The notes below the pieces were generated by a model, which saw only the letters and a list, made by a program, of their open reading frames with translations, was not told the DNA's origin and ran no database searches. From Paracyclopina nana (Eukaryota; Arthropoda; Copepoda; Cyclopoida; Cyclopettidae): a DNA stretch of 64,000 bases. A program made the translations under genes and the position numbers. Numbering within the stretch: position 1 is the first letter of the stretch; each line of letters starts with the position of its first letter. This document shows positions 61,152 through 64,000 of the stretch, in pieces. The stretch spans positions 2,790,001 through 2,854,000 of the forward strand of contig JAGUCH010000003.1 of NCBI GenBank assembly GCA_019096065.1, in the 5' to 3' direction.

Positions 61152-62327
61152 CTAAATCCTAGAGGGATGATTGAAACCAAGAATCACAGGCAAGTGGAGC
61201 AATAAAGACATATCATAGATGCTCAAGTCGGCGGTTACACGGATCCAATTTTGCAAGTATTCAACTAATACTTGATCCGACTGACCTCTAACATTGAGCC
61301 CTCTCAGATTGCAAGATCGTTTCAAGTCTCTAGGTGCTAATTCTTCAGGCCCACCTTCACGCATAATGGCCAAATCAATCTGCCTAATCAAATTGGCATA
61401 CTGTTGAAGCCTGAACCGAGGAAACCACAAAATGGACCCTCTCACTCGATTGATTTTCATCAAGTGCTTCACGTGAGGAGATGACAGTTTTTCTATATGG
61501 AAAGGACCATCTGCAAAGTGGCCGCATTGGAAGAAAGTGCACTCATTTAAGATGATGAGCATATCATACCTTTGCTGAAAAGTGGCACTAGTTTCATCAC
61601 AGCTTCATGGCTAGGTATTTCTTTTTCGTTGGATATGGCAGTGAACGTTCTTCTTCCCTCCTCCGTCGTTGGAGTAAAAAGGATCAAATCCCTCAGTACC
61701 GAACTGTAATAGCTTTGTCTGTGCGATACTTCCTTGTAAAAGGCATCCATAAGCTGTTCCTCTGAGTAAAAGTGAGTGCTCAGAAGATAATTTGGAAACA
61801 TCATTGCGATAGGGAAGACAACATTTTGGGCCATGGGAAAAGCTGACAAGATCAAAACAGGGGATACCCTCAAAAGCTCACCAGGCAGGTATAAGTAGAC
61901 CTAAAAAGACTTTTAGGCTAGGTCAAAAACCTAGTTAAAATTCTCTGCTCACTTCTAGTTGACTACGGGACAGTGAGTTGCATGCCTTTTGCCAATTGCC
62001 TGATTCGCTCAGCACATGATTAGCCCAGTTGAAAGTTTTCATGTCGGCAAACAAAGCTCTAGTCCCTTTTGAAAACATTTTCAAGGCTTTCAAAGCAACG
62101 TCTGGGAGTAATTTGGACAACACTTTTTCGCCATAAGTCTCAACAAAGACAAACATCCTTTTGTACAGCTTGCGTTTGATGTGCGTTTTTTGAGTAGCTT
62201 CATCTGGAGTGGCTAAATTGGGCAACGAAGGCTCTGTTTTTCGTAATCTATAATGGGTCACTGATAAGTGTCGATAATGAATCGAATGTGATGAATTTCG
62301 AGCAATGTTGCGAATATTTGACGCCAT
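61152..62327 (-). CDS. LETMD1: LETM1-domain protein LETMD1, mitochondrial
   Basis: Exons 62327-61953, 61900-61570 and 61510-61152 give about 354 aa (human LETMD1 360). The N-terminus is basic and Ser-rich with few acids (MASNIRNIARNSSHSIHYRH), as expected for a mitochondrial presequence. The family core is VYLYLPGELLRVSPVLILSA followed by FPMAQNVVFPIAMMFPNYLL and STHFYSEEQ, with a membrane span; the C-terminal ribosome-binding-like LETM1 domain contains ELAPRDLKRSCNLRGLNVRG. LETMD1 acts in the mitochondrial inner membrane or matrix. Introns are 52 and 59 bp. Confidence 0.85.
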
Positions 62328-62645
62328 GTCACTGATTTATAAAGGCTGTCCACTTGGTATTCCTTTAAAAAATGACCTTCAACGATTTCACGGAAAAAAT
62401 GTTGCAATGTTTATAAACAAGCTTTTAATGTGCTGTATGCAGCGAAGTGAGAACTGAGAACTCTTTTTTGAGGCCGAATTTTTCTTAATCATGATGTTGA
62501 TTGTTTTTTAAATGGTCTCAGAGCTTTTGCACTTAGCTTTTCACCGTTTTGTTTTTTTTTTTGCCTATTACTGTTTGCCCTTTGAAATTTCACCCTTGGG
62601 ACTTTTGCCTTAGGAGACGCTTGACCTTGATACTTTTCCCTTAGG

Positions 62646-63089
62646 CAGGGTGACCAGATGTGGCTAATTATAGCCAAAGTGGCTATTTTTGACCCATGTG
62701 TGGCTACGGTAATTTAGGCCGAATAGCCATAGCCATTTGTGGCTATTTTTAAAAAGCCCGAAAAATTAGAATTTTTACTTAATAAACGCTTGAAAATCAT
62801 CAAAGAAAGCAGGGGAAAAACTAAATTTACATTAATGGCTGACTTTTTAAAAAATCTTTTGCCTCCTAAATAAGAAGAAAATCACTATTTAATCCTTGCT
62901 TTCAACACAACAATCCCAAAAATTGGATCTAATTTTCATAATGCATATTAGTTCTTGTGAAAATTCCAAAAAATGTGGCTACTTTTCGCCAATTTGTGGC
63001 TATTTTGAGTCATTTTTCTTAGATAGCCAAATGTGGCTATTTTTGGGAAAAATCTGGCTACAGCCCACTCCAATTTTCTGGTCACCCTG
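62646..63089. mobile_element. hAT-type MITE with TGGCTATTTTT repeats
   Basis: 444 bp. The ends are CAGGGTGACCAGA and its inverse TCTGGTCACCCTG (with one change inside), flanked by a perfect 8-bp direct repeat, CCCTTAGG, at 62638-62645 and 63090-63097. These are hallmark hAT features. Inside, (G)TGGCTATTTTT-like units occur about nine times near both ends, resembling subterminal transposase sites. No coding capacity. Confidence 0.85.
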
Positions 63090-63273
63090 CCCTTAGGCAC
63101 CTTGACTGTAACGCGCGCGCGACTGCACTCTGGAATATAAGTCTTTGGTTTCAACTCCCAAAAAGCTAGAAAAATTCCTAGCTGCATCACTTTTGAATAA
63201 TTCAATATTCATCATTCATTTTTTAATAGGCTTTCTTTCACTTTTTAGTTATAACATAGGTAATGTTTAATAA

Positions 63274-64000
63274 TCAACCAAAAATCCATCTAGGCCTGTG
63301 ATGAGGATGTCTGTATGGAGCAAATTTGGGTCTATGGTGTTGATTGATTCCTCTGGATGGGTAAAAAGGTTTTTCACAAATGATCCTATTATGTCTGTAA
63401 TGGCAATCTTGGTCATTCCAGAGGCTGTCACTTCCCATTTCCATGCAGTGATTATTATTTTGAAAATTATCTGGCTGCAATCATGACATTAACTCAATCA
63501 ATGTATTATGCATGTAACTCTGTTTATACTTGTAAAGGATGCCATTTGGTGAATCCTGAACTGACACGGTCAAAGGGATTGTCTCTCCACAAAAATGTTC
63601 CCTCATTCCGTCGATCACTGCCGTAGAGCCAAATAGTTCCAATTCCTGCCTATATGAAGAAATAGTAAACTTTTTCCAATTGAGTCATGTAAAAATGACA
63701 GCAAACCGATGCCATTTTGGAGTAAAGGCTCGAGTTCTCCCATTCTGACCTAATAACAGGTAATGAAGCACCAATGGCTTTGCATATACGAACAGCCTGA
63801 TCGAATGATTGCCCTCTCTGATCCATTACGATTGCACAAACGGCGGTCCCATCAGTCTTGTCGTAGGCTCCATTTGAGCAACTTTCTGAAATGATGCTTC
63901 ATTATATGGGTGTTAGGCGTTCAACTAATGATACAGTAACCTCCTCCCATTGGCAAGGGAAATGCCGCCTTAAAAAGTCCATTTATTATTACAGCTTGTA
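63274..64000 (-). CDS. C-type lectin, 3' part, running off the right edge
   Basis: Exons 64000(partial)-63941, 63885-63707, 63649-63530 and 63474-63274; the 5' end lies outside. The C-type lectin fold shows SCSNGAYDKT, GQSFDQAVRICKAIGASLPV, GIGTIWLYGSDRRNEGTFLW, KWHPLQPDNF and LWNDQDCHYRHNRIICE. The calcium/sugar motif reads QPD, associated with galactose-type specificity, and WND completes the site. The disulfide Cys pairs are present. A His/Arg/Pro-rich tail of about 25 residues ends the protein. It is probably a secreted lectin of immunity or cuticle. The donor of the first listed exon (GTTACT) is weak, so that exon is tentative. Confidence 0.8.

Noticed and set aside
1..64000. tRNA, rRNA or CRISPR loci
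   Set aside because: No A/B-box pair with a foldable cloverleaf, no rRNA segment and no regularly spaced repeats were found by eye; a covariance-model scan was not possible.

Overview
The window looks like nuclear DNA of a protostome invertebrate, most likely an arthropod; a crustacean would fit but cannot be proven. The reasons are an innexin gene, a pipe/UST-type sulfotransferase next to a heparan-sulfate 2-O-sulfotransferase, an env-bearing errantivirus-like retroelement, AT-rich spacers, and many introns of only 49-90 bp with GT-AG ends. There are no bacterial features, CRISPR arrays, rRNAs or recognisable tRNAs.

Layout. 1-2.9 kb: a compact cluster of unrecognised genes. One starts at 227 and runs off the left edge from a clear TATA box; two spliced + strand genes (594-1645 and 2128-2666) each encode a small Thr/Pro-rich protein with one membrane span. 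2.9-17.1 kb: a large divergent LTR-retrotransposon-like element on the - strand (gag 854 aa, pol split by one indel, a long disordered tail, decayed ORFs beyond), with no LTR pair visible. 17.1-20.2 kb: gene-free, partly GC-rich, with a Transib-like MITE. 20.3-29.7 kb: Nup88, mitochondrial ribosomal L11, a TTC3/DZIP3-like RING ligase with two apparent lesions, and PAAF1. 30.1-38.5 kb: a three-level nested insertion: hAT-like MITE, then Transib-like MITE, then a complete env-bearing retroelement with apparently identical LTRs. 38.5-48.2 kb: a foldback element, PDE11-like phosphodiesterase, a mariner-like MITE, a UST-like sulfotransferase. 48.2-58.1 kb: a MARVEL protein, HS2ST, TAK1 (MAP3K7) with a RASSF gene nested antisense in one intron, and PRPSAP. 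58.3-64 kb: a divergent innexin, LETMD1, a hAT MITE with 8-bp target duplication, and a C-type lectin that leaves the window on the right.

The host genes are unrelated housekeeping and signalling genes, not an operon; their closeness reflects a compact gene arrangement. Two local relationships may matter: TAK1/RASSF share one locus, and two 2-O-sulfotransferase genes flank the MARVEL gene. All exon models were built by eye from splice signals and reading-frame continuity; family names come from recognised motifs and were not checked by database search.
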